64,000 nt of DNA. Origin: Pseudobdellovibrionaceae bacterium (GTDB taxonomy: Bacteria > Bdellovibrionota > Bdellovibrionia > Bdellovibrionales > Bdellovibrionaceae). A program made the translations under genes and the position numbers. Positions 25,777-34,142 of this stretch are shown piece after piece. Below the pieces are notes generated by a model that saw only the letters and a program-made list of their open reading frames with translations, was not told the origin of the DNA and did no database searches. Within the stretch, counting starts at the first letter, position 1. Each line of letters starts with the position of its first letter. The stretch is from NCBI GenBank assembly GCA_947449255.1, contig CANFQX010000014.1, forward strand, positions 36,093-100,092, given 5' to 3'.

Positions 25777-26020
25777 CAGCTTTTCAGTTCTTTCGAAAAT
25801 TTACATTGGCCTTCCTCGAACATCCATATTTTCATTGATTAACCTTTTCGAAAAACGAGTTATTCTCTCATACAGTTTGAATCTTATCCCAGAATAAATC
25901 TAAGGTAAAAAAAATATGAGTAACGCCAGCAGCAAAACATCATAATTTTGGCCCAAAATTTCTGTTAAATTTGCGTTAAAGCTGCGATCCAGGTAGAGTA
26001 ATCCAAATGAGGAGTATTAT

Positions 26021-26638
26021 ATGATGTTTGCAATGATCACCACAGCCTTAATTGGAGTCGTCGCTGGTGGCGCTTTTGGCTGGGCCTTGCACAGGTTTCA
26101 AAATGCTCGCACCCTGCGCTTGGCTCAAGAAGATGCCCAAGAAGTTATTGATGAAACAAAACAAGCCATAGAATTTAAGCTGCTTGAAGAAAAAGAGCGC
26201 ATTCAGGAAATTGAAGCCGAAATGTGGACCAAGGTTGAACCTGACTTGCTAAAAACAGAAGAATCTATTGAAGATCTTCAAGAAGTTGCCAACGAAAAAA
26301 AATTAAAAGCGGATCAAATTATTCTTGAGGAAAAGAAAAAGCTTCAAGAGCGCGAAGTTGATGTTAAAAATCAGGAACTTTCCCTGAAGTCGCAGGAATC
26401 TGTGATCACCTCGCTGAAGGAGACGCAAAAATCTCTCAACGCAGAATTCGTCGAGAAACTGACCACAAAACTGAATACTTCAACAGAAAGTGTTAAAGAT
26501 CAGTTGAAATTAGTTTTAGAAGAAGAGGCTCAAAAACGCGCACATCGACTCGCCCAGGAGCACGAGGAAGACACCAAAGAGCACGCCGAGTATCGAGCAA
26601 AAAAAAATACTAGCTCTCATCATAGATCGATTTTCTAG
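26021..26638 (+). CDS. rny: RNase Y, N-terminal part (frame ends after an A9 run)
   Basis: RNase Y is a membrane-anchored endoribonuclease that starts mRNA decay. This frame gives the N-terminal half: one membrane helix (about 5-22) and the long coiled coil (Glu/Lys/Gln-rich, 30-190). Reading continues normally to the run of nine A at 26599-26607; beyond it the frame ends in TAG at 26636-26638. The rest of the protein continues in the +1 frame from 26607. With one A fewer the two halves join to a protein of about 528 residues, the normal length. GGAG lies six bases before the ATG. Confidence 0.85.
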   Translation: MMFAMITTALIGVVAGGAFGWALHRFQNARTLRLAQEDAQEVIDETKQAIEFKLLEEKERIQEIEAEMWTKVEPDLLKTEESIEDLQEVANEKKLKADQIILEEKKKLQEREVDVKNQELSLKSQESVITSLKETQKSLNAEFVEKLTTKLNTSTESVKDQLKLVLEEEAQKRAHRLAQEHEEDTKEHAEYRAKKNTSSHHRSIF

Positions 26639-27608
26639 ACCCTATTGTGCCGAGCGAGGCATTGGTGCTGTTAATTTTCCGGATGTCCAATCTCGAAAGT
26701 TCTTTTGTGATCCTGATGGCAACAACATCAAGGCTGTGCAAGAATTTTGCGGCTGTGACATCATAATTGAAGAGGGCTCTGAAATGGTTGGAGTTGCTGG
26801 TTTTGACCCGGTAAGAAGGGAACTCACTCGCAGAACATTAGAGCGAATCTTCAAGGAAAAAAGAAGCATCACACCTGATTTAATAAAAAGAATCGCTGAG
26901 AATCAAAAGAAAGAACTATTTAAAAGTATCAAGGTCGATGGCGATGCCCTAGCAAAAGAACTTAAACTTGAAAACCTCAATCCTGAAATAAGACAAATGA
27001 TGGGTTCGCTCAGATATCGCTATTCTTTCACTCAAAATCAATACTTTCACTGCGGTGAAGTGGGTTGGATAGCGGGATTGCTAGCCGGAGAGTTGGGAAT
27101 CGATATTAAAAAGGCTCGTCGCGTTGGAATGCTTCATGACATTGGAAAATCAATGGACCACGTCAAAGAAGGTGGGCACGCCGTTATCGGCGCTGAGTTT
27201 ATTGCCGAACGTGATGAAACTCCAGATGTTGTTCATGCGGTGCGAGCACATCATTTCGACGAACAACCCTCTACAGATCATGCCTTTTTAGTGATTGCTG
27301 CCGATGCTATCTCGGGGGCTCGCCCAGGCGCTCGGCGCTCTACAATCGAAACCTACAATCAGAAAGTTTCTGAACTGCAAGATATTGCACGAAGCTTCTC
27401 TGGAGTAACCGATTGTTTTGTCCTCAGCGGTGGAAGAGAATGCCGAGTCATGGTCAATAGCAAAAAAGTCGATGATCTCCACGCCCTGGAATTGGCTAAA
27501 AAGATTGCAGCTCGTATCGAAGAAGAGTGCAATTACCCTGGCCAAATCAAAGTGGTTGTGGTCCGTGAAACTGTCATTGTCGAGCAAACCAGGAAGGAGC
27601 TTGCCTAA
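26607..27608 (+). CDS. rny: RNase Y, C-terminal part (KH and HD domains; frameshifted)
   Basis: Continues the protein of 26021-26638 after a one-base shift. The frame reads KH-domain sequence at once (GIGAVNFPDVQSRKFF, CGCDIIIEEGSEMVGVAGFDPVRRE) and then the HD domain with RRVGMLHDIGKSMDH and VRAHHFDE, whose His and Asp bind the catalytic metals. The C-terminal block SELQDIARSFSGVTDCF is normal. All catalytic parts are intact, so apart from the shift the gene shows no decay. A frame start at GTG 26736 would cut off half of the KH domain and has no Shine-Dalgarno, so it is unlikely to be used. Confidence 0.85.
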   Translation: MLALIIDRFSRPYCAERGIGAVNFPDVQSRKFFCDPDGNNIKAVQEFCGCDIIIEEGSEMVGVAGFDPVRRELTRRTLERIFKEKRSITPDLIKRIAENQKKELFKSIKVDGDALAKELKLENLNPEIRQMMGSLRYRYSFTQNQYFHCGEVGWIAGLLAGELGIDIKKARRVGMLHDIGKSMDHVKEGGHAVIGAEFIAERDETPDVVHAVRAHHFDEQPSTDHAFLVIAADAISGARPGARRSTIETYNQKVSELQDIARSFSGVTDCFVLSGGRECRVMVNSKKVDDLHALELAKKIAARIEEECNYPGQIKVVVVRETVIVEQTRKELA

Positions 27609-27694
27609 ATTGGAAGCTCTTACTTTGTCACCTTGCATGAGTTGAATTAAATTCAGTTCATAATGAGACTATTTAAAGATTCTTGGATCAACAT

Positions 27695-27749
27695 CATATC
27701 AAATAAAAACAAGACAGAACATCACACTCTCTGTCTTGAAAATGATATG
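27695..27749 (+). promoter_or_regulatory. Nested hairpin in the leader of the response regulator gene
   Basis: CATATCA (27695-27701) pairs with TGATATG (27743-27749), and inside it CAAGACAG (27710-27717) pairs with CTGTCTTG (27731-27738). Both pairings are perfect. The foot of the structure ends five bases before the Shine-Dalgarno AAGGAG. Confidence 0.5.
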
Positions 27750-27765
27750 ACCGAAGGAGTTCCAA

Positions 27766-28203
27766 ATGATGCTTGAAACCACTTCTCAACCTTCACTTGA
27801 GAGACAAAAAACACCACGAGTGCTCGTCATTGATGACAGTCTCGACTCAGTTAAGCTAATGTCACACATCCTTGATCATTATAAATGTGACGTCACGATG
27901 GCCTTTGATGGCCAAGATGCGATCCCCCTCTTAGCTAATAAATTTTATGATCTCGTCGTCTTGGATTGGCAAATGCCTCAGATGGGCGGACGAGAAACAC
28001 TCCTGCTTATGGATCGACTTCTAACTGAAAAAAAAATTCATAAAATCCGCAAGCCCCTTCCTGTCGTCATCTACACGGGCCATTCGGAAGAAGAACTTGA
28101 TCTGCCACTTGTTCGAAATTTTTCTTATCTGGGTTTTATTAATAAGCGTCAGCCTTTCAGCTCAATGCTGAAATCATTTAATGCTATTCTGCGCTCGATA
28201 TAA
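27766..28203 (+). CDS. Single-domain response regulator (CheY-like)
   Basis: 145 residues: a 17-residue tail, then one receiver domain. The acidic pair is in VLVIDDSLDS (D23, D24), the phospho-acceptor is D67 in LVVLDWQMPQMGG, the switch Thr is T104 in VVIYTGHS, and the conserved Lys is K127 in FINKRQPF. No output domain is present, so it acts by binding a partner. No histidine kinase is nearby. AAGGAG precedes the ATG. A strong bidirectional terminator follows 72 bases after the stop. Confidence 0.93.
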   Translation: MMLETTSQPSLERQKTPRVLVIDDSLDSVKLMSHILDHYKCDVTMAFDGQDAIPLLANKFYDLVVLDWQMPQMGGRETLLLMDRLLTEKKIHKIRKPLPVVIYTGHSEEELDLPLVRNFSYLGFINKRQPFSSMLKSFNAILRSI

Positions 28204-28274
28204 CGAATAATAAATTTTCTAAATTTTAATTAAAGACCCAACTCAAACTTGCGAACTCTCAAATCGAAAAAATA

Positions 28275-28309
28275 AAAACGCCGCGCCTGTAAATCAGGCG
28301 CGGCGTTTT
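28275..28309. terminator. Bidirectional intrinsic terminator
   Basis: AAAACGCCGCGCCTG (28275-28289), loop TAAAT, and its exact complement (28295-28309), with A runs before and T runs after. It can end both the plus-strand response regulator and the minus-strand fadE transcript (stop at 28331). Confidence 0.95.
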
Positions 28310-28330
28310 TTTGTTTTAAAAAATTAGCGA

Positions 28331-30784
28331 CTAAAGTACTTTGTTCGCGTGGTATTGCTCTTCACTGAAGTCATCCACCAGAATGGCATCATATCGAACA
28401 GTATCACATTCCTTCATCAATTTTAGCTCATCCTCAGTGATGATGTTTTTACCTCTTGCCTCATCTAATAAAAGATGAGCTTTTTTCTTAGGCAAAACTC
28501 CATCACGAATTGCTTTTTTGATTTTCTTCTCAGCTGCTTCTGATCTTAATGAAACTGAAAAGGCATATTCTAGTCGAGCCAACTGCTGACTGCGGTCTTT
28601 TGGTATAAAGATACCGTCCGTCAAACGATCGCGAACTCCGCCTTCTTTCATCATTGCCGTTGAAATGGCATGACTCCAGCCATCAGAAGCTTGCGAGCCT
28701 AAAGAATTGATTCTCGACCAAGCCCCAATCCAACCTTTGAAAAACCATCGCATTCCAGGAATTTTTAAATTATCAAATATTCCATCAAAGCCCTTTTGGA
28801 TTTCAGCCATGCAAAGCTTTAAGCTATAATGTACAAAAGCAAGATCTTCTTCACGACGACCTTCAGCTTCAAACCGACGCAATATTGCAGTTGCAATATA
28901 CATATTTGCTAGAATATCAGCAAATCGGCCAGTTATTTTCTCTTTCATTTTCAGTGTTCCGCCAAGGACACCCATAGCTATATCAGACAATAAAGCGAAA
29001 GTTGCGGACGCCCAAGACATGCGTCTGAAATAAACTTTCATCTGCGGATGACAATCCGGCGTTGCAGCCAAATATCCTCGAGTGCAAGAAAGTAAAATTG
29101 CTCGACATTGGTTTCTTAAAATATGCCCAATATGTCCAGCAAAGGCCCTATCAAAGGCAACCACATCATTGGCTTCATAGGCTTTGACTTCCGCATAAGC
29201 AAAAGGATGCGCGCGAAGAGCTCCTTGACCAAACACGATCAAAGTTCTGGTCATTATATTTGCACCCTCTACAGTGATGCCAATTGGTGTTGCCATATAA
29301 ATTTCAGCCAACAAATTACGGGGTCCTAGGGAAATCCCAGCACCACCCATAATATCCATAGCATCAACTATACTTTTTCTTGCCATTTCAGTTGTATAGT
29401 ATTTTTGCATAGCCGTGATAACACCTGGCTTGATCCCTTTATCGAGAGCTCCAAGGCAAAACTTTCTCATTGCTTCTAGAGTGTAGGCATTTGCACCAAT
29501 GCGAGCCAGTGGCTCTTCTATACCTTCAAACTTACCAATCGATACGCCAAATTGTCGACGGACGACGGCGTGAGCTGAAATTACACGAGTTGCAAGTTTA
29601 GTTCCACCAGTAGCTTGAGCTGGCAAAGAAATCCCGCGACCAGCAGCCAGACACTCCATGAGCATCATCCAACCTTTGCCGGCGTTAGCAAGTCCGCCAA
29701 CGATTGTGTCTTCCGCATCGACAACAACATCATGCCCCTGAGTTGGACAGTTATAAAATGCTGTGTTGAGTGGATCATGACGACGCCCTAAAACTACACC
29801 AGGTGTTTTCGCTGGAATAAGTGCCGCTGTAATTCCAAGTTCCTCACCTTTTCCCAATAAATTTTCAGGATCGCGCAGCCGGAAAGCCAAACCTATGACA
29901 GAAGATATTGAGGCTAATGTGATCCAACGTTTATTCCAATTCAATTTGATCTGGATTTTTCCATCTGGACCTTTAAATAAAACACCGGATGAAGTGATTG
30001 CACCGGCATCAGAGCCAGCCATAGGCTCCGTCAAACCAAAGCACGGAATTTCGATTCCGTCAGCCAACCTAGGCAACCAGTATTTTTTTTGCTTTTCAGT
30101 CCCGTAATGTGCCAACAATTCTGCTGGTCCCAATGAATTTGGCACCATGATTTGAATCGCTACAGCTAAAGAACGAGATGAAATTTTCATAATCACTTCA
30201 GAGTGACAAAGAGCTGAAAATCCCAATCCGCCGTATTCTTTAGGAATGATCATTCCTAAAAACTTTTCTTTTTTCGTATAAGCCCAAATAGGCTCAGGAA
30301 TTTCTTTTGTCTTATATATAGTCCAATGGTCAATCATCTCACAAAGTGTATTGACTGGTCCTTCGAGGAAAGCCTGTTCTTCAGGAGTCATACTTGGGTA
30401 CGACTCTTTCATCAAATTTGAAAAATCAGGTTTTCCAGAAAATAAGTCTTTTTCGACCCAAACAACACCAGCATCTAATGCAGCTTTTTCCGTGTCCGAT
30501 ATTTTGGGTAAAAATTCAAACTTTTTAAATAGTGCAAAGACTCCTTTGGTCACTAAAAGAGTTCGAAGTTGAGGAATATTGAACACAAAGGCCAGCAATG
30601 CAAAGACCACCCACAACCATGGAGGGGCCGCAAAGCCTGCCATAATTAATGCAAGGACTAAAGTCCATACAATAAGCGGACTTCCAAAGAAGCCGACGAA
30701 CAATAATACAACCATTGAGCCTAATATCCAAGCCCAGGCACAACACTCTAAGAAATATCCATACAAAGAGCTGACTGAATCCAC
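28331..30784 (-). CDS. fadE: FadE-type acyl-CoA dehydrogenase
   Basis: FadE makes the first oxidation of beta-oxidation, acyl-CoA to trans-2-enoyl-CoA, with FAD. This 817-residue chain has the FadE layout: two or three membrane segments in the first 70 residues, then the dehydrogenase domain (PKEYGGLGFSALCHSE, FGLTEPMAGSDAG, the FAD stretch KRWITLAS, RRQFGVSIGKFEGI, DIMGGAGIS) and the long C-terminal extension of about 250 residues. The start codon is GTG with AAGGAG eight bases upstream, and a 13-bp palindrome lies just before that site. The gene stands alone between terminators. Confidence 0.94.
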   Translation of the reverse strand: MDSVSSLYGYFLECCAWAWILGSMVVLLFVGFFGSPLIVWTLVLALIMAGFAAPPWLWVVFALLAFVFNIPQLRTLLVTKGVFALFKKFEFLPKISDTEKAALDAGVVWVEKDLFSGKPDFSNLMKESYPSMTPEEQAFLEGPVNTLCEMIDHWTIYKTKEIPEPIWAYTKKEKFLGMIIPKEYGGLGFSALCHSEVIMKISSRSLAVAIQIMVPNSLGPAELLAHYGTEKQKKYWLPRLADGIEIPCFGLTEPMAGSDAGAITSSGVLFKGPDGKIQIKLNWNKRWITLASISSVIGLAFRLRDPENLLGKGEELGITAALIPAKTPGVVLGRRHDPLNTAFYNCPTQGHDVVVDAEDTIVGGLANAGKGWMMLMECLAAGRGISLPAQATGGTKLATRVISAHAVVRRQFGVSIGKFEGIEEPLARIGANAYTLEAMRKFCLGALDKGIKPGVITAMQKYYTTEMARKSIVDAMDIMGGAGISLGPRNLLAEIYMATPIGITVEGANIMTRTLIVFGQGALRAHPFAYAEVKAYEANDVVAFDRAFAGHIGHILRNQCRAILLSCTRGYLAATPDCHPQMKVYFRRMSWASATFALLSDIAMGVLGGTLKMKEKITGRFADILANMYIATAILRRFEAEGRREEDLAFVHYSLKLCMAEIQKGFDGIFDNLKIPGMRWFFKGWIGAWSRINSLGSQASDGWSHAISTAMMKEGGVRDRLTDGIFIPKDRSQQLARLEYAFSVSLRSEAAEKKIKKAIRDGVLPKKKAHLLLDEARGKNIITEDELKLMKECDTVRYDAILVDDFSEEQYHANKVL

Positions 30785-30801
30785 GATGTTTCTCCTTTTT
30801 C

Positions 30802-30814
30802 TATGGGACCCATA
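30802..30814 (-). promoter_or_regulatory. Palindrome before the fadE ribosome binding site
   Basis: TATGGG-A-CCCATA, perfect, a few bases upstream of the AAGGAG of fadE. It could be an operator for a fatty-acid regulator or a small hairpin; it does not match the E. coli FadR site as I know it. Confidence 0.35.
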
Positions 30815-30902
30815 AATTAGACTCCTTAAGATTCAGGAATGCAAGTCGAGTTCATATGCTGAGACAAAGGAAGAAACTTGATCGCAAATTTGACAAATAA
30901 CA

Positions 30903-30933
30903 AAAAAAAGCCCTCTTAACGAGGGCTTTTTTT
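30903..30933. terminator. Intrinsic terminator of the Ala/Pro-rich gene (symmetric)
   Basis: AAAAAAAGCCCTC, loop TTAAC, GAGGGCTTTTTTT. It lies 27 bases beyond the stop codon of the minus-strand gene at 30961. The symmetric T/A runs let it work on both strands. Confidence 0.92.
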
Positions 30934-30960
30934 CAGGTAAGCTTTAATTTCTTTAAAAGC

Positions 30961-31200
30961 CTAGTGACCTGCTGGAGCTGCTGGAGCTGCTGGAGCTTCA
31001 GTTGGAGCTGCAGGAGCTGCTACTGCTGCATCAGCTGCTGGTGCTGCCATTGCTGCTGCATCAGCTGGAGCTGGAGTTGCCGCTGGAGCTGTTTCAACTG
31101 GAGCTGCTACTGGAGCTTGCTCAGCTGGTTGGTTTTTAGAGCAAGTAAAACCAGTCGTGAAAGAAAGTGCTAGCAAAGCCGCGATTACGATTGCTTTCAT
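30961..31200 (-). CDS. Ala/Pro-rich lipoprotein-like protein
   Basis: 79 residues: a signal peptide (MKAIVIAALLALSFTTGF) followed by TCSKNQ, where the Cys may be lipid-modified although GFTC is not a classic lipobox. The mature part is low complexity, made only of Ala, Pro, Glu, Thr, Val and a few Asp (APVAAPVETAPAA, AAPAAPTEAPAAP). The DNA repeats a GGAGCTGCT unit. The frame extends to 31248, but the ATG at 31198-31200 has AAGGGA upstream. Strong single terminator behind. Function unknown; such proteins may be abundant envelope spacers. Confidence 0.78.
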   Translation of the reverse strand: MKAIVIAALLALSFTTGFTCSKNQPAEQAPVAAPVETAPAATPAPADAAAMAAPAADAAVAAPAAPTEAPAAPAAPAGH

Positions 31201-31274
31201 GTTTATTGTCCCTTCGCATTTGTAATTCACATTCAAAAATTTAATCATTTGAACATGTTTTGTTTAATTAATTC

Positions 31275-31293
31275 TAGATTAAAGTCTAATCTA
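31275..31293. promoter_or_regulatory. Inverted repeat in the divergent region 31201-31495
   Basis: TAGATTA-AAGTC-TAATCTA, perfect 7-bp arms, 75 bases upstream of the Ala/Pro-rich gene. A second small palindrome, ATGAGC-CTT-GCTCAT, lies at 31390-31404 on the side of the plus-strand gene. Candidate operators; no other content is visible in this 295-bp gap. Confidence 0.3.
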
Positions 31294-31495
31294 TACAGTT
31301 TTTAACAATCTAGGCAAATGAAATTTTCAAAAAAATAATGTGCTTTTCAAAAAAATTTATTGTCTATGCGTAAATTTTCAGCACAAAATATGAGCCTTGC
31401 TCATCACTCACTTTATGATCTTTGTTTTGGATAAATTCAGAATTTTGCACCTAAATCAGTTGCCTTTTTAATCGAAGACTACAAGGATGCTAAAC

Positions 31496-32203
31496 ATGTC
31501 TGAAAAAGAAATAAAACACGAAAACAGCTGGCTCAACCTTAGTTTTAATATCGTTTTACCAGTTCTAGTCCTCAATAAATTGACGCGCTTTCTCGGCCCA
31601 CTTTACTCCCTGCTGCTCGCGCTCTCATTTCCCTTTATTTACGGGGCCTATGATCTCAGAAAACGACGCAAAGTGAATGCCTTTTCAGCCTTAGGACTTC
31701 TCAATGTTTCCTTGACTGGCGGCCTAGCCCTTGCCGGTTTGCATGGATTTTGGTTTGCGATTAAAGAAGCTGCCTTTCCAACTCTTGTTGGACTATTTGT
31801 TTTTGGATCTGCTTTCACAAAGAAACCCTTCATTGAGGCTATTTTTTTAAATCCGTCCGCAATGAAAGTGGACCTGCTGGATGAAAAATTAAAGGAAAAC
31901 AACAAGCATCCAGAATTCCACCAGCACCTGCGCCGAGCCACGATGTGGCTCTCCCTCTCCTTCGTATTTAGTGCCGTCTGCAATTTCTTTATAGGCCAAA
32001 GAATTTTTACTAACATTGACTCAACACTGTCTAAGGAGGCTCAATCGATTTTGCTCAATGAGCAAATAGCCCGGATGACTACTTGGTCACTCGGTATCGT
32101 CATGGTTCCTTCTATCATTTTCCTTCTCGGTGTTTTTTGGTATTTCATGCGCGGAGTGAAAGAGCACTCCGGCCTGACAACAGATGAACTATTGAAATCC
32201 TAG
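31496..32203 (+). CDS. VC0807-type multi-pass membrane protein
   Basis: 235 residues with about five membrane segments. The beginning (NIVLPVLVLNKLTRFLGPLYSLLLALSFPFIYG) and the middle (KKPFIEAIFLNPS, then RRATMWLSLSFVFSAVCNF) resemble the VC0807 family, whose role is unknown. The ATG at 31496 has AAGGA nine bases upstream and is preferred to the ATG at 31487. The stop codon almost touches that of the convergent gene at 32205. Confidence 0.78.
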   Translation: MSEKEIKHENSWLNLSFNIVLPVLVLNKLTRFLGPLYSLLLALSFPFIYGAYDLRKRRKVNAFSALGLLNVSLTGGLALAGLHGFWFAIKEAAFPTLVGLFVFGSAFTKKPFIEAIFLNPSAMKVDLLDEKLKENNKHPEFHQHLRRATMWLSLSFVFSAVCNFFIGQRIFTNIDSTLSKEAQSILLNEQIARMTTWSLGIVMVPSIIFLLGVFWYFMRGVKEHSGLTTDELLKS

Positions 32204-32204
32204 C

Positions 32205-32963
32205 TTAAAACTCTCCAAAGGGCGGTGGAGGAGGCGGTGGTGGTGGGAAGTCATTTCCAAAACCACCGCCCAAAGAATCCTCACCGAATCCTGGATTCAT
32301 TGGTGGAGGCGGTGGCACATCTCCAAAATCTTCAGGCAAGTTCGGGGCTGGGACATAGCCTCCTCCCCCTCCGCTAAATCCATCAAATGATGGCGGCTGA
32401 GGAAAGTTGCCTGATGCAGAACTTCCTGCTTTTGTTTTCTTCTTCCCCGCATTCATCCTTTTATTAAATTCGTAGCGTGGACGAATCTCATCAAGAGCAA
32501 GCTCTTGAGCCTCGGTTGGCATCTTGAATTTGACTTGATCTTTCGATTCCTTTGCCTGCCTTGATTTTTCACTCAGATATTCTTTAAGTGAGGCTTTATA
32601 TTCCTCTTGATTTTTTCGCTTCGCTGCAGCGTCCTCTTTCGCTTCCACGCCATCTTCCGCCATCTGGGAAGCTTGTTTTTGACGTTGGTTTTCTATTGCT
32701 TTGCGGTCTCGCTGAGTTTCCCATTGTTCAACTTCTTCTAGAAATGCCTTTTCTCCCATCTCACGGGCTTTATTGAATTGTGCATTCTCAGAAATATGTT
32801 CCTTAAAGCCTTGCATACGCTCTTGCTGTGGATTGCCACCAAAGGTCTCCGATGGAATCAACTGAACCAGAGTGAACGTAAAAATAAAAAGAAATAAAAG
32901 CATAGTTATTGGCATCATACTGTCCCACTCTATCAGAAGTCTGATTTTTTTTTGAATAAACAA
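32205..32963 (-). CDS. Membrane-anchored protein with charged helix and Pro/Gly-rich tail
   Basis: 252 residues, not recognised. It has one N-terminal membrane segment (about 17-36), then a highly charged, Gln/Glu/Lys-rich helical part (45-165) and a C-terminal 75 residues made of Gly runs and poly-Pro (GGGGGYVPAP, VPPPPPMNP, DFPPPPPPPPP), ending GEF. The charged part may form a coiled coil. The start is TTG at 32963 with GAGGA seven bases upstream; the ATG at 32918 is the alternative. The build recalls envelope-spanning proteins of the TonB type, but no TonB C-terminal domain is present. Confidence 0.7.
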   Translation of the reverse strand: MFIQKKIRLLIEWDSMMPITMLLFLFIFTFTLVQLIPSETFGGNPQQERMQGFKEHISENAQFNKAREMGEKAFLEEVEQWETQRDRKAIENQRQKQASQMAEDGVEAKEDAAAKRKNQEEYKASLKEYLSEKSRQAKESKDQVKFKMPTEAQELALDEIRPRYEFNKRMNAGKKKTKAGSSASGNFPQPPSFDGFSGGGGGYVPAPNLPEDFGDVPPPPPMNPGFGEDSLGGGFGNDFPPPPPPPPPFGEF

Positions 32964-33018
32964 AAAAGTTCCTCGACCTTTGACTAAATACTGACTAATT
33001 TAAACCTCTATTAAAAGA

Positions 33019-33040
33019 GATTTGCTGATTCTTGCAAATC
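33019..33040 (+). promoter_or_regulatory. Hairpin directly before the sohB ribosome binding site
   Basis: GATTTGC, eight-base loop, GCAAATC. The AAAGGAG of sohB starts at the next base (33041). Confidence 0.4.
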
Positions 33041-33051
33041 AAAGGAGCACC

Positions 33052-34074
33052 ATGACAGCCCTAGAGAGCATTGGGATTTTCGCAGCCGAAACCTTTCTTA
33101 TACTTTTTGCAATCATTGCTATTATTATGGCCATCGCCTTTGTGGCCTCAAGGGCTGCAAGTCAAAAGTCAGAGATAGAAATCGAACTCTTGCATGATAA
33201 ATACAAAAATGTTGGGAGTTTACTCAAAGAGTACACCTTATCAAAAAGCGAAAAAAAAGAGCTTAGGAAAAAACAAAAGATTGAAAGCAAGCAAAGTGAA
33301 GACAAGTCGCGGTCTCACGAAAAGAAAATATTTTTAATTGATTTTGACGGCGACGTAAAGGCCTCAGCTGTTGAAAATATGAGAGAAGAAATCACAGCGG
33401 TATTAACATGCGCAACCCCCGAAGATGAAGTTGTTGTCAGAATAGAAAGCCCTGGTGGTGTTGTTCATGGCTACGGATTTGCAGCTTCACAATTGCTAAG
33501 AATTCGCGAGAAAAACATCCCATTAACAGTCTGTATCGATAAAGTGGCCGCAAGTGGTGGATATCTGATGTCGGTCACTGCAAATAAAATTATTGCAGCA
33601 CCTTTTGCAATCGTAGGCTCTATTGGTGTTGTCGCTCAAGTACCAAACTTACATAAACTGTTGAAAAAACATGACGTTGATGTGCGTGAGTACACAGCCG
33701 GAGAATTTAAGCGTACCGTCAGCCTCCTTGGGGAAATCACTCCTAAGGGCGAAGAAAAGTTTAAACAACAACTTGAAGACGTCCACGTTTTATTCAAAGG
33801 TTTTGTTCAAAAATTTCGACCGCAGTTGAAAATCGCTGAAATTGCCACTGGAGAATACTGGTATGGCGAACAAGCATTGACTCTAAACCTGGTTGATCAA
33901 CTTGGCACCAGTGATGATTACCTAATGAGCTTTGCCGAAAAACATCAAATTATTAAAATTAAATTTGAGCAACATGAAAGCCTCAGCGAGAAAATTTCTG
34001 GAATTTTAGGAAATGCAGTAAAAAAAGGCGCCCTTTCCGTTGTTGAAGAGTTTGAGGCTAAAAGATTCATTTAG
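33052..34074 (+). CDS. sohB: SohB, S49-family membrane serine peptidase
   Basis: 340 residues with one membrane segment (about 10-35), a charged linker, and an S49 peptidase domain. The family residues are visible: RIESPGGVVHGYG (oxyanion Gly pair), DKVAASGGYLMSV with catalytic Ser in ASGGY, and the Lys region in YTAGEFKRTVSLLG. SohB is thought to degrade envelope or membrane peptides. AAGGAG before the ATG at 33052 decides this start (the frame is open to 33022). It lies 68 bases before oppD on the same strand. Confidence 0.92.
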   Translation: MTALESIGIFAAETFLILFAIIAIIMAIAFVASRAASQKSEIEIELLHDKYKNVGSLLKEYTLSKSEKKELRKKQKIESKQSEDKSRSHEKKIFLIDFDGDVKASAVENMREEITAVLTCATPEDEVVVRIESPGGVVHGYGFAASQLLRIREKNIPLTVCIDKVAASGGYLMSVTANKIIAAPFAIVGSIGVVAQVPNLHKLLKKHDVDVREYTAGEFKRTVSLLGEITPKGEEKFKQQLEDVHVLFKGFVQKFRPQLKIAEIATGEYWYGEQALTLNLVDQLGTSDDYLMSFAEKHQIIKIKFEQHESLSEKISGILGNAVKKGALSVVEEFEAKRFI

Positions 34075-34142
34075 GAAGTTTGCCAAGAACTTTTTTTGGG
34101 ACAACCTGACCATTGCTAGTGAACTTCAAGGATAACAAAAGA

